Source of the DNA: Undibacterium hunanense
GTDB taxonomy: Bacteria; Pseudomonadota; Gammaproteobacteria; Burkholderiales; Burkholderiaceae_D
DNA: 64,000 nt
Reading direction: 5' to 3'
Assembly (NCBI RefSeq): GCF_014284335.1
Contig: NZ_JACOGF010000002.1
Location: 266,659-330,658 of the forward strand
In this document: one piece after another, positions 8,138-16,031 of the stretch
How the letters are laid out: every line of letters begins with the position of its first letter
Position numbering within the stretch: position 1 is the first letter of the stretch
Notes under the pieces: generated by a model
Seen by the model: the letters and a program-made list of their open reading frames with translations, nothing else
What the model was told of the DNA's origin: nothing
Databases searched by the model: none
Position numbers and translations under genes: made by a program

Positions 8138-9142
8138 TTACTGGATTGACGTTGCAGCCTGCAGCTGGCTGGCAATCTGTGCTGCAATTTCATATGAATG
8201 CAGGCGTGCGGTGTGGTTGTGGATTTGCGAAGTCAGCATCAATTCATCTGCGCCTGTGCTATTGATAAAGGCCTGTATTTTTTCAGCCACGGTATCGGGT
8301 GCGCCGATGGCCGAGCAAGATAAAATCTGATCCAGCAGCATTTGTTCTTGCGGCGCTGTCTGTTTCAGGAAATCACGTACCGGCAGCGGTAGTTTGGCCG
8401 GGCGGCCACTGCGCAAATTGATAAAGGCTTGCTGGGCCGAACTGGCCAGGTAATGCGCTTCGTCGTCCGTATCGGCAGCAAAGACATTAAAACCCAGCAT
8501 CACATAGGGCTTGGCCAATTGTGCAGAAGGGCGGAAAGTGGCGCGATAGATATCGATTGCCTGCATCATCTGCTGAGGTGCAAAATGCGAAGCAAAGGCA
8601 TAGGGCAAGCCCATGGCAGCAGCAAGCTGCGCACCAAACAGGCTGGAACCCAGTATCCAGACCGGGATGGACAAACCGGCGCCAGGCACCGCCCGTACAT
8701 AGCGGGCATCGCCTTCAAAATACGCAATCAGTTCCGCCACATCTTGCGGAAATTCATCCGCGTCGCTGGACAAATTGCGACGCAAGGCACGCGCCGTGCG
8801 TTGATCTGACCCAGGTGCGCGCCCCAGTCCCAAATCGATGCGGCCAGGGAAGAGTGATTCCAGCGTACCAAACTGTTCGGCAATGACCAGCGGTGAATGA
8901 TTGGGCAGCATGATGCCACCGGCACCCACGCGTATGCTTTTGGTCCCGGCGGCGATATAGCCTATCAGTACAGACGTAGCTGCACTGGCAATACCGGGCA
9001 TGCCATGGTGTTCTGCCAGCCAGTAACGCTTGTAACCCCAGTTTTCGCCATGCTGGGCCAGGCTGAGGGAATTATGGAAGGATTGTGCAGCATCGCTGCC
9101 TTCTGCTATCGGTGACAGATCGAGTATGGATAAGGGATACAT
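8138..9142 (-). CDS. LLM class flavin-dependent oxidoreductase
   Basis: The 334-residue protein belongs to the bacterial luciferase-like monooxygenase superfamily, in the MsnO8/YhbW subgroup. Hallmarks are the start [12 protein letters not shown], the segment [21 protein letters not shown], the strand [26 protein letters not shown] (seen as [16 protein letters not shown]) and [14 protein letters not shown]. These enzymes use reduced flavin and oxygen (or F420 in actinobacteria) in a TIM barrel; the physiological substrate is unknown. The gene is monocistronic on the minus strand, next to an interspersed element. Its upstream region is only 90 bp and shared with the end of the nucleotidyltransferase gene, which points the same way. 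Confidence 0.93.
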   Translation of the reverse strand: MYPLSILDLSPIAEGSDAAQSFHNSLSLAQHGENWGYKRYWLAEHHGMPGIASAATSVLIGYIAAGTKSIRVGAGGIMLPNHSPLVIAEQFGTLESLFPGRIDLGLGRAPGSDQRTARALRRNLSSDADEFPQDVAELIAYFEGDARYVRAVPGAGLSIPVWILGSSLFGAQLAAAMGLPYAFASHFAPQQMMQAIDIYRATFRPSAQLAKPYVMLGFNVFAADTDDEAHYLASSAQQAFINLRSGRPAKLPLPVRDFLKQTAPQEQMLLDQILSCSAIGAPDTVAEKIQAFINSTGADELMLTSQIHNHTARLHSYEIAAQIASQLQAATSIQ

Positions 9143-9230
9143 GAGCCTGCAATTTCAAATGACAAGAAAATCATTATGGGTGAAATTGCCAATTCTTGTT
9201 GGCAGGCTAAAAAATGCTGTCAAAAACGAA

Positions 9231-10055
9231 TTATTTTTTCGCCAAGCTTCCCATTACGGTATCACGCAGCAGGCGGTCCAGAACAGAAAAATCCATATCT
9301 TCGGTAGCATGCTGCTTCACGTTTTCTAGCCTGCCCAATTCGGTTTCAATAAAGCGGTTGATGACAGGCATGGCCGGTGCCAGTTCTGATTCTTTGGCAC
9401 GTCGCTTGATGACCAGTAGTTCAGCGATGGCTGCCTTCAACACCTCATCACTGATCAGTGCATCCACCAGGTCCTGGAAGCGCATCGGTACTGTACCGAG
9501 GTTTTTCTCTATCCATAAACTGGCCAGTAGCGGGCGCAGTACATACAGGTATTTTTTCAGCTTGACGATGTCGCCACTCAAATGCTCGCGGTAGTTTTTT
9601 GCCGCCATGTGCAGGTAATGATAGTAAGAGCGCTCTGGCCGGTGCACTTGCCTGGTTGCTGCTTGTATTGCCTGTAGAAACACCGCATCGGCCGCATACA
9701 CCACAGGTGACGACAGCCATTCGATCAGGGTTGCATTACCCATGCGCAGCAGGCCCAGTGCCTTGCGTACATCCCAGCCGCTGACATCATAAATTTCATT
9801 GACCGGTAATTCGATGACATCGCGACCGGGCACCACTGTCAGATACCAGTCTGGCCGGTTCACGTAGATAAAACGCACATCATAATCACTGTCAGGCGAG
9901 GCAAAGCCCCAGCCACGACTGCCTGATTCACAGGCAAACAAGACCCTGACATCATGCGTCTGTTCTATGCGTTGCAAGGTGGCATTGATTTCTGTGCGTA
10001 TCGCAGGGTCTATCGGGTGTTCCTGTTCTTCAAATGCCAAATGATCGTCATGCAT
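9231..10055 (-). CDS. RlaP-type nucleotidyltransferase (pol-beta superfamily)
   Basis: The 274-residue protein matches the Pfam RlaP family (RNA-ligase-associated pol-beta-like nucleotidyltransferases; YcgL-type). The signature is ACESGSRGWGFASPDSDYDV at about residues 41-60, with GS at 45-46 and the metal-binding D57/D59, followed by RFIYV and a helical C-terminal domain. Members are predicted to add a nucleotide to RNA or protein; the exact reaction is unproven. ATG 10055 is chosen for GAGGA eight bases upstream; an alternative start at 10178 would reach toward the divergent lipoprotein gene. A bona fide RNA ligase lies 4 kb away on the same strand, which fits the family's name and context. 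Confidence 0.88.
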   Translation of the reverse strand: MHDDHLAFEEQEHPIDPAIRTEINATLQRIEQTHDVRVLFACESGSRGWGFASPDSDYDVRFIYVNRPDWYLTVVPGRDVIELPVNEIYDVSGWDVRKALGLLRMGNATLIEWLSSPVVYAADAVFLQAIQAATRQVHRPERSYYHYLHMAAKNYREHLSGDIVKLKKYLYVLRPLLASLWIEKNLGTVPMRFQDLVDALISDEVLKAAIAELLVIKRRAKESELAPAMPVINRFIETELGRLENVKQHATEDMDFSVLDRLLRDTVMGSLAKK

Positions 10056-10221
10056 GTCAAAATCCTCTATTGTTTTTTGCAGCCTGCCTGAATGGCTGCT
10101 TTGTTGAAAATCATACCTTCCTGCGCAGATAATTTGTAAGAAAATGCAATTCGCATTGTCTGCCTGCCGGATCAGCACTAGGCTGGAAGCCCACTTGCCT
10201 CATGCCGGAAGTAAAACCACC

Positions 10222-11610
10222 ATGCGATGCACTACAGTTCAAGGACTATCCGTCATTACACTCATGCTTGCGCTGACAGCCTGCGGCGGTGGTTCTGGCA
10301 ATACCAGTAGTGGTGCGAGCGGCAGTACCACGGGTACGAGCGGCGGCGGCAGCAATACGGGTAACACGGGTTCTACAGGCACCACCACTGCCACAGCACC
10401 AGTAATCAACAGCTTTGTCGCCACTGCTGCCAGCATCACTTCAGGACAAAGTACACAATTGAGCTGGAATATCAGTGGTGCCACCAGTGTCACCGTCAAT
10501 GGTTCCGCCGTGACGGGCAACAGCCTTACTGTCAGTCCAGTCGCCACCACAAGCTATACCCTGCTTGCCAGCAACTCCGCTTGTAGCACCACATGCAATA
10601 CATCTGCCTCGGTCACCGTTACCGTCAATACAGCAGGCACTGGCAGCACTGGTGGTGGCACAAATGGTGGCACAACGGCTAACGCCATTTATGGCGACTT
10701 GCGCAAGGCTGATTTGGGTGCAGGGGCCAATCTGAACGGGGCTGTGCCTTTTCCGGCAAATAATGCCTGGAACATGGATATTTCGGGTGCCGCAGTTGAC
10801 CCGGCATCCGATGCGCTGATCAACAGCATAGGTCTGGGCACCAGTCTTCATCCCGACTTTGGTTCTGGCCTGTACGATGGTGCACCCATAGGCATACCCT
10901 ATGTGGTAGTTGCCAGCAGCCAGCCCAAGGTGGTCGTGCAATTTACCGACTATGGTGATGAGAGTGACCCTGGCCCTTACCCCATACCTGCCAATGCACC
11001 GATAGAAGGGCAGCAGGCCAGTGGTATCACTTTTGGCGGTGATCGCCACGTTCTGGTCATAGACCGTGACGCCAATCGCCTGTATGAAGTGGGTAATGCC
11101 TATCCACAAACAGGTGGCAGCTGGAAAGTCAGTGGCGGTGCCATCTTTGATCTGACATCCAACACGGTAAGGCCAGGCGGCAAACCAGGCTGGACCAGCG
11201 CCGATGCTGCCGGTCTGCCCATCTTCCCCGGCCTGGTGCGTTATGAAGAAGCCGCCAGCGGTGCGATACGCCATGCCCTGCGCTTTACCGTCAGCCGCAG
11301 TCGTCGTGCCTATGTGCCACCGGCTACCCACTGGGCTTCATCGAATACCAGCAACACCTTGCCACCGATGGGCATGCGGGTACGCCTGAAAGCCAGTTTC
11401 CAGATACCGGCCAATTTCTCAAACGAGAGCAAGGCCATTCTGCAAGCCATGAAAACCTATGGCATGCTGGTGGCTGACAATGGTTCCAACTGGTACATCA
11501 GCGGCGCACCAGATGCCCGCTGGAATAATGAAAAACTGGTGTCCGAACTGGGCAGTGTCAAAGGTAGCAATTTTGAAGTTGTGAGAATGGATGGACTGGT
11601 GACGCCCTAG
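10222..11610 (+). CDS. Secreted lipoprotein with Ig-like domain, unknown function
   Basis: This 462-residue protein starts with a lipoprotein signal (LALTAC, Cys21) and a low-complexity Gly/Ser/Thr linker. An Ig-like/PKD-type domain follows (about 60-125: APVINSFVATAASITSGQ, then WNISGATSVTVNG). A second Gly/Thr linker precedes a ~280-residue globular C-terminal domain with motifs NNAWNMDISGA, TFGGDRHVLVIDRDANRLYE and GLVRYEEAASGAIRHALRF. I recognise that domain as a conserved secreted type but not its function. The stop codon TAG is formed by the first bases of the inserted family A element at 11608, so the natural C-terminus may have been longer. Confidence 0.85.
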   Translation: MRCTTVQGLSVITLMLALTACGGGSGNTSSGASGSTTGTSGGGSNTGNTGSTGTTTATAPVINSFVATAASITSGQSTQLSWNISGATSVTVNGSAVTGNSLTVSPVATTSYTLLASNSACSTTCNTSASVTVTVNTAGTGSTGGGTNGGTTANAIYGDLRKADLGAGANLNGAVPFPANNAWNMDISGAAVDPASDALINSIGLGTSLHPDFGSGLYDGAPIGIPYVVVASSQPKVVVQFTDYGDESDPGPYPIPANAPIEGQQASGITFGGDRHVLVIDRDANRLYEVGNAYPQTGGSWKVSGGAIFDLTSNTVRPGGKPGWTSADAAGLPIFPGLVRYEEAASGAIRHALRFTVSRSRRAYVPPATHWASSNTSNTLPPMGMRVRLKASFQIPANFSNESKAILQAMKTYGMLVADNGSNWYISGAPDARWNNEKLVSELGSVKGSNFEVVRMDGLVTP

Positions 11611-11778
11611 TGGACTGTAACAGTTAAAACAGAAGTGAAAGACGTTTGCCCGGCGATCAGGGCAAGACAAGGTTAACACTTGGGCAGAGCGATAGTGGAC
11701 TATCGCGAGCATTTGCAACGCAGCCATGGTCGTCGCGCAAGCGGAAGGCACTCTGTTTTCAGCTGTTACAGTCCACTA
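11608..11778 (+). mobile_element. TA-flanked MITE, family A, copy 1
   Basis: This 171-bp element begins TAGTGGACTGTAACAGTT and ends with the inverted sequence AGCTGTTACAGTCCACTA. The terminal repeats are about 20 bp with TA at both edges, consistent with a TA target duplication as seen for Tc1/IS630-type transposition. The interior contains GCGATAGTGGACTATCGC (palindromic) and no gene. A second copy lies inverted at 15596-15756. Each terminus reads TAG inward, supplying the stop codon of both flanking convergent genes. Confidence 0.9.
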
Positions 11779-13194
11779 GTATTCACTGACGACAATTTTT
11801 TCAAGCGAAACGGCGTATCCGGCACTGCCGGATACGATTTTTTTCTTGCTTGTCCAACTCCAGTGTTCCCTTAAAACAGAGACGGTCAATGTATAGCTGT
11901 CTTTGGGAATAATCGGGCTCATGAACTTCAGCGCAGACACCGGGTATTTACTGTACATATCGATGATGGATGACAATACAGTTTCGCCTTTGCTGTTACG
12001 CATACTCACCCGGGCATAACCGCCATCGGGGGTCGCAAGGCTATATAAACTGATTTGTCGACCGGTAAATGACACAGAGAAAGCTGCATCCTTTACATCT
12101 GATCTGCTTTGTGCAAATGGCGTCGTTTCATGTTGCCATGCGCCGGTGTAAGTAATGCTGTCATCCGTATTCTTGATAAACCGTCTTCCATTCGCGACAG
12201 GCACAGTGACGCCGGTCGCGGCATTGATTTGCCATGCTTCCTGATATAGAGGAATGGAAACGGATATGTCGTCGATAGTCAGCGGTTGCCAGACATAGGT
12301 AGCAGCAGATGCCTGTCTGGGGTAAGACCAGCGATCACCCATGAACATATAGGTAGTGCCTTGTTGTCCTTCAATCGGTAACACAAAAGTGACTTGCGAA
12401 TTCCAGGTCAGTGTACCTTCCGGCGCGATGAAACCCCTGCGCGTCCACGGCCCCTTTAGTGAGGTGGCAGTGAAATAATAATTGTCATTGCGTTCCCAGC
12501 CGGTAAGGTCCGAACCAAAAAAATAATAGATATCGTTTTTCCTGAACAGGGCAGGGGATTCAAAACCTGACGTCATGGCATGATTGACCTGCTCACTGAC
12601 ACCGGTATAGTCGTCTGTCAGTTTGTAAATATCACCCCCGTGCAGCAGCACGTATCCGGCACCATCCTTATCCTGAAAGGTGCCCATATCCCATTTCTTG
12701 ATAGGCTTGCCCTGATATAGCAAAGGTCCGTGGTAGGTATAATGGCCGGTAATGTTCTTTGACGTGGCATAACCGACAAACTGGCTTTTGTAGTCAAGCG
12801 CATCAACGTGCATAAACATGACATATTCACCCGTGGCGGGTGACTTCATGACTTTCGGACGTTCTCCCACCGTATCCGGGCCCAAATCGCCGCTGGCCTG
12901 AACCGGCAGGGCAATGCTCTCGAATGTCCAGTTGTACAAATCTTTCGATGAATAACAATTGAAACCGGCAAACGCATTGCCCGCATCCGTGTGTGCTTCA
13001 CCAAACAGGTAATAGGTATCTTTATCCCTGATGATGCTGGCACCGTGGGCACTGACGACCTGCCCGCGGTTGTCAAACCAGGGGATACCCGAATGAATCG
13101 CCTTGTAGCTGACCGGTATTTGCGCGACTGAAAGATGCGAAATGACCATCAGGATGATGAATAATGGCCAGTCGCTGATCAGTGTGCGTTTCAT
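11776..13194 (-). CDS. Glycoside hydrolase family 43-like exported enzyme
   Basis: The 472-residue protein has a signal peptide (ending near SVAQ) and a five-bladed beta-propeller-type GH43 domain: AHGASIIRDKDTYYLFGEAH, WDMGTFQDKDGAGYVLLHGG, and GFESPALFRKNDIYYFFGSD carrying the probable general-acid Glu. The C-terminal ~140 residues look like a carbohydrate-binding module. The arrangement is closest to exo-beta-1,3-galactanase-like GH43 enzymes, which would release sugars from plant arabinogalactan; the specificity is inferred. It starts 16 bp after the nucleotidyltransferase stop on the same strand, so it is probably in one transcript with the RNA-repair genes. Its stop TAG coincides with the MITE terminus. 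Confidence 0.9.
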   Translation of the reverse strand: MKRTLISDWPLFIILMVISHLSVAQIPVSYKAIHSGIPWFDNRGQVVSAHGASIIRDKDTYYLFGEAHTDAGNAFAGFNCYSSKDLYNWTFESIALPVQASGDLGPDTVGERPKVMKSPATGEYVMFMHVDALDYKSQFVGYATSKNITGHYTYHGPLLYQGKPIKKWDMGTFQDKDGAGYVLLHGGDIYKLTDDYTGVSEQVNHAMTSGFESPALFRKNDIYYFFGSDLTGWERNDNYYFTATSLKGPWTRRGFIAPEGTLTWNSQVTFVLPIEGQQGTTYMFMGDRWSYPRQASAATYVWQPLTIDDISVSIPLYQEAWQINAATGVTVPVANGRRFIKNTDDSITYTGAWQHETTPFAQSRSDVKDAAFSVSFTGRQISLYSLATPDGGYARVSMRNSKGETVLSSIIDMYSKYPVSALKFMSPIIPKDSYTLTVSVLREHWSWTSKKKIVSGSAGYAVSLEKIVVSEY

Positions 13195-13210
13195 TTTTCC
13201 AGACGTAAAA

Positions 13211-14260
13211 TCAGGATTGCGCAGCCGCTTCCTGCAAAAACCTGGCCTTGATGGCTTCAGGGCTGGCTTCTATAAAAAAGTTTTCAAAACTGGTTTCATT
13301 GGCAAATGAATTGCGTACACGTGCCATCAGTTCGCCCAGTTCCTTGCCGGACAAGCCGGTAATCTCAGCAGCCAGGCCACCATTGAATTGGCGCTTCACC
13401 AGCTTTTTGCGGGCATAGTCTGCCAGGGCATCGTGATAGGCTAGCCTGAAATCGGGGAACTGCGCAAACGTTGTATCGAGAAATTCATTTTTCTGATTGT
13501 TGCGCTCTGTCGTGCCAGCTTCGGCCCACGGGTAGGCTGGTAATTCCACCTCATCCTGTTCGTCCAGCCAGGTCAGAAAGGCATTGTAGGTCGCTCTTTT
13601 GGCATCCCGTATGCGGGCTTTGTGATTTCTGTTATCGAGCAGGTAAATTTCGCGGTTGGCATAGGGTGATGCCACGACATAACGGAAGATGTCATTCAGG
13701 GTTCTGAACTGCCCATTGGTGCGCATGGTTTCGTAAAGCGCGGCATCGTAACCAATCAGACTCAGGGCTTCACCAAAATTCGTCGTAATGCAAACTTCGG
13801 CAATCATGTGGCTGCTGTTATCCGGATCGCGTAGTGGGTACAGCAAGCCAAGATGCCCGAACTTGGCACCAAACTTGTGGGCAATGCGGCCCACCAGATT
13901 ACCAAAGTCGTTCAAGCCAAAGTAACGCGAAGCAAAATCAAATGATGCTGGTGCTGTTCGTATCAAGTCAACCTGGAACACACCTTCGGCTATCGCCAGA
14001 CCCATGCTGGTGACATCGCCATTAAAGACCACTTCGGTCGCCTGCAATGCCTGCGCCAGTTGCGCAGCATCATAGTCCTGGCCAGCTTCGACCAGGATGT
14101 CCAGATCACCAAAATCTGTCTTATTGGCATACGCAATGACGGCTTCAATACGGCGTTGTGGAAAACACCGTTGCAATGTTGTCACTGCATGCCGTTCCAC
14201 TTCACGGTATCTTGATGCGGGCAATCGAACCGATTCAGCCTGTAGTGCATTTCCGCCCAT
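13211..14260 (-). CDS. Nucleotidyltransferase-like protein paired with RNA ligase
   Basis: The 349-residue protein carries a pol-beta nucleotidyltransferase core near the N-terminus: AYANKTDFGDLDILV with metal-binding D52 and D54, and a third carboxylate D98 in FQVDLIR. The remaining ~230 residues are helical with conserved-looking segments (NDFGNLVGRIAHKFGAKFG, NGQFRTLNDIFRYV). It starts 9 bp after the RNA ligase stop with AAGGA upstream, so the two are one operon. By context it should act on RNA ends, for example adding nucleotides before ligation. This is inference; related proteins have, to my knowledge, no assigned reaction. Confidence 0.85.
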   Translation of the reverse strand: MGGNALQAESVRLPASRYREVERHAVTTLQRCFPQRRIEAVIAYANKTDFGDLDILVEAGQDYDAAQLAQALQATEVVFNGDVTSMGLAIAEGVFQVDLIRTAPASFDFASRYFGLNDFGNLVGRIAHKFGAKFGHLGLLYPLRDPDNSSHMIAEVCITTNFGEALSLIGYDAALYETMRTNGQFRTLNDIFRYVVASPYANREIYLLDNRNHKARIRDAKRATYNAFLTWLDEQDEVELPAYPWAEAGTTERNNQKNEFLDTTFAQFPDFRLAYHDALADYARKKLVKRQFNGGLAAEITGLSGKELGELMARVRNSFANETSFENFFIEASPEAIKARFLQEAAAQS

Positions 14261-14269
14261 GACATTTCC

Positions 14270-15298
14270 TTATCTGTCGCCATGCTTTAACAAATAGCTG
14301 TTTGAAATTGCCTTGAATGACATGCTGCCGTCCAGACGCTTGAATACCACACCTTCTCTCAAAGTTGCCGGATTCAGGGAGCCACCTTCGGCATACTCCA
14401 GCACCCTGGCCACATCTGCTTGAAAGCGCTCCAGTGTCGTATTTTCCAGCCATGGTACCTCATTGACACTGGCACCCAGTGCGCGCAGATCAGCCACAAC
14501 TTGCTGGCGTTCTGCCCTGCCCAGATATTGACGGGTATCGCTGTTGAACACGTCAAACAGATAAAATTCCTGACCGCGCAGTTTTTCTGGATTACCCTGA
14601 ATGCCTTCGCCTATGATTTCGCCTTGCAAGGCAAGATTGCGACCATATGCCGTCAGTGCAGTCAGTAGCTTATTTTGCTTTGCCACCTTCCACAGGCTGT
14701 TGCTTTCTGATTCCCTGATCCACCAGTTTCTACCGCAGACACCAGATACATTGTCGTGATGGAAGACCGTCATGCTGGAACCATCCAGTTTGATGGTGAC
14801 TTCAAATTCCGTTTTTGCATCCGTGCTCAGTACTTCCGTCAGATTCTGGATACGTTCCTGATCGGTCTTGCTGATGAAATCCGGAAAGGGGCCTTCCACT
14901 TCACCAGACAGTGAGGCAGGTATGGCAGGTTCCCATTTTTCAATGCCAAGCAATGCACCAAGATCAACGTCTCCGGCTACAGCATGTGCAGTCAGTTCCG
15001 AAAATTCACCCAAAGGCAGAATCAGACCCTGTGACAATTGGCCACGCAATCTGATGGTACGCAACCGCACACCAACTTTATCGTTCCAGTTGATCTTGTT
15101 CTTTTCCAGAAAAGTAAAACGTGCGTCGCTTAAAGGCAAAAAGGAATCAATCTCGAAATATACGCAGGCATCGCCAACCTGAAATTCATTTTTCTTGACC
15201 ACGACAGACCAGCCATCCACGCTTGCGCATTCAATGGCATCTGCGCCGGGGATGGGTCTGATGTTGCTGACTTGTCTGATGGTGACTAATTTTCTCAT
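14270..15298 (-). CDS. RNA ligase, Rnl5/DraRnl type
   Basis: This is an ATP-dependent 3'-OH/5'-phosphate RNA ligase of 342 residues, the same length as Deinococcus radiodurans DraRnl. An N-terminal OB-like domain (1-100) is followed by the adenylyltransferase domain. Motif I is K170-L-D-G with the nucleophilic lysine; motif III is FYLFDVF near 245; motif IV EGVVFK at 315-320; motif V SFKAISNSYLLK near 327-338. All key ligase residues are intact. ATG 15298 has AAGGA upstream; the open frame continues upstream through a tRNA gene and a MITE, which is spurious. It lies 125 bp downstream of tRNA-Met in the same direction and heads the ligase-nucleotidyltransferase-GH43 gene string. Its likely job is sealing nicked RNA, plausibly cleaved tRNA. 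Confidence 0.94.
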   Translation of the reverse strand: MRKLVTIRQVSNIRPIPGADAIECASVDGWSVVVKKNEFQVGDACVYFEIDSFLPLSDARFTFLEKNKINWNDKVGVRLRTIRLRGQLSQGLILPLGEFSELTAHAVAGDVDLGALLGIEKWEPAIPASLSGEVEGPFPDFISKTDQERIQNLTEVLSTDAKTEFEVTIKLDGSSMTVFHHDNVSGVCGRNWWIRESESNSLWKVAKQNKLLTALTAYGRNLALQGEIIGEGIQGNPEKLRGQEFYLFDVFNSDTRQYLGRAERQQVVADLRALGASVNEVPWLENTTLERFQADVARVLEYAEGGSLNPATLREGVVFKRLDGSMSFKAISNSYLLKHGDR

Positions 15299-15333
15299 TG
15301 GAATTTCCTTGTTATTTTTATGGTTGCCGCTAT

Positions 15334-15346
15334 CGCGCAGTGCGCG
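15334..15346. promoter_or_regulatory. Palindrome in the RNA ligase leader
   Basis: CGCGCAGTGCGCG is a 13-base palindrome (odd centre) located 36-48 bp upstream of the RNA ligase ATG. It could be an operator or a small leader hairpin. No regulator is assigned. Confidence 0.3.
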
Positions 15347-15422
15347 AAAAAATGTTGATTGTATGTGATTAGGTGTATAGCTGGATAAAAAACGGGGATG
15401 GGAAGTATGGATTTTGTTGTCG

Positions 15423-15498
15423 TGGTCGAGATTGCCGGATTTGAACCAGCGACCGCTCGCATATGAAGCGAATGCTCTACCAACTGAGCTAAATCTCG
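15423..15498 (-). tRNA. tRNA-Met (CAU)
   Basis: The 76-nt cloverleaf has acceptor CGAGATT/AATCTCG, D-stem GCTC/GAGC, anticodon stem TTCGC/GCGAG with loop TTCATAT, T-arm GCTGG/CCGGC with loop TTCAAAT, discriminator A and encoded CCA. The anticodon is CAU. A lysidine-modified tRNA-Ile2 cannot be excluded from sequence. It is the last member of the tRNA array before the RNA ligase gene. Confidence 0.92.
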
Positions 15499-15577
15499 AT
15501 TTGTATCGATTGAAAAGGAGGGGATGATCGCCACGAATCAGCAATGCCGAAACGGGTCTGTGTGTGGCGATCAAAGA

Positions 15578-15812
15578 TGGTGCGTCAGGCAGGGTTAGTG
15601 GACTGTAACAGTTGAAAACAGAGTGCCTTCCGCTTGCGCGACGACCATGGCTGCGTTGCAAATGCTCGCGATAGTTCACTATCGCTCTGCTTTGCGTCTT
15701 GCCCTGATCGCCGGGCAAGCGTCTTTCACTTCTGTTTCAACTATTACAGTCCACTAGAACCCGCAACAGTCGGTGTAGAAGACCGGGGCTCTATCCTTTG
15801 AGTTACTAACGT
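15578..15812 (-). pseudogene. tRNA-Arg (UCU) split by a MITE
   Basis: The 5' part (15812 down to 15757) reads ACGTTAG TA ACTC..GAGC, anticodon stem CCGGT/ACCGA with loop CTTCTAC, then GCGGGTTC. It stops at the element edge TA. The 3' part (15595 to 15578) reads ACCCTGCCTGACGC, discriminator A and CCA. Removing 15596-15756 and one TA restores an exact 76-nt cloverleaf with T-stem GCGGG/CCTGC and acceptor ACGTTAG/CTGACGC (one A-C mismatch at the first pair). The insertion is in the T-loop, so the gene should be dead. Confidence 0.85.
15596..15756 (-). mobile_element. TA-flanked MITE, family A, copy 2
   Basis: This 161-bp copy is nearly identical, in inverted orientation, to the element at 11608-11778. 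It has the same ~20-bp terminal inverted repeats and TA edges; the main difference is a shorter segment near the middle. It interrupts a tRNA-Arg gene, which gives direct evidence of insertion with TA duplication. Confidence 0.92.
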
Positions 15813-15816
15813 AATA

Positions 15817-15827
15817 TGGCGGAAGCG
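15817..15827 (-). repeat. Candidate attachment-site remnant (tRNA-Ser 3' end)
   Basis: On the minus strand these bases read CGCTTCCGCCA, matching 10 of 11 bases of the 3' end of the tRNA-Ser(UGA) gene (CGCTTCCTCCA) at 18152-18162. The two copies bracket the island that begins with an integrase remnant next to tRNA-Ser. The repeat is short, so this rests mainly on position. Confidence 0.45.
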
Positions 15828-16031
15828 ATGTCAGTAATATCTCCCTATGAAAAATACGCGGATTTTTCATTTACCCATCTTTGCGCCCACCTGCTTCAAA
15901 AATGTATGATTTAATTTAAAAATTAAAATCAATTTCATTTAAAACAACTGGGAATTCAACTTCCGCTTACGCCCCGTTGCGGAAGTTCGCATTATTGGGC
16001 TACGCTCGTATAGCTTTCGCAGGTCGGTACA

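Noticed and set aside
14270-15718. N-terminally extended RNA ligase
   Set aside because: The extra 140 codons run through a tRNA gene and the MITE; a good ribosome site precedes the internal ATG at 15298.
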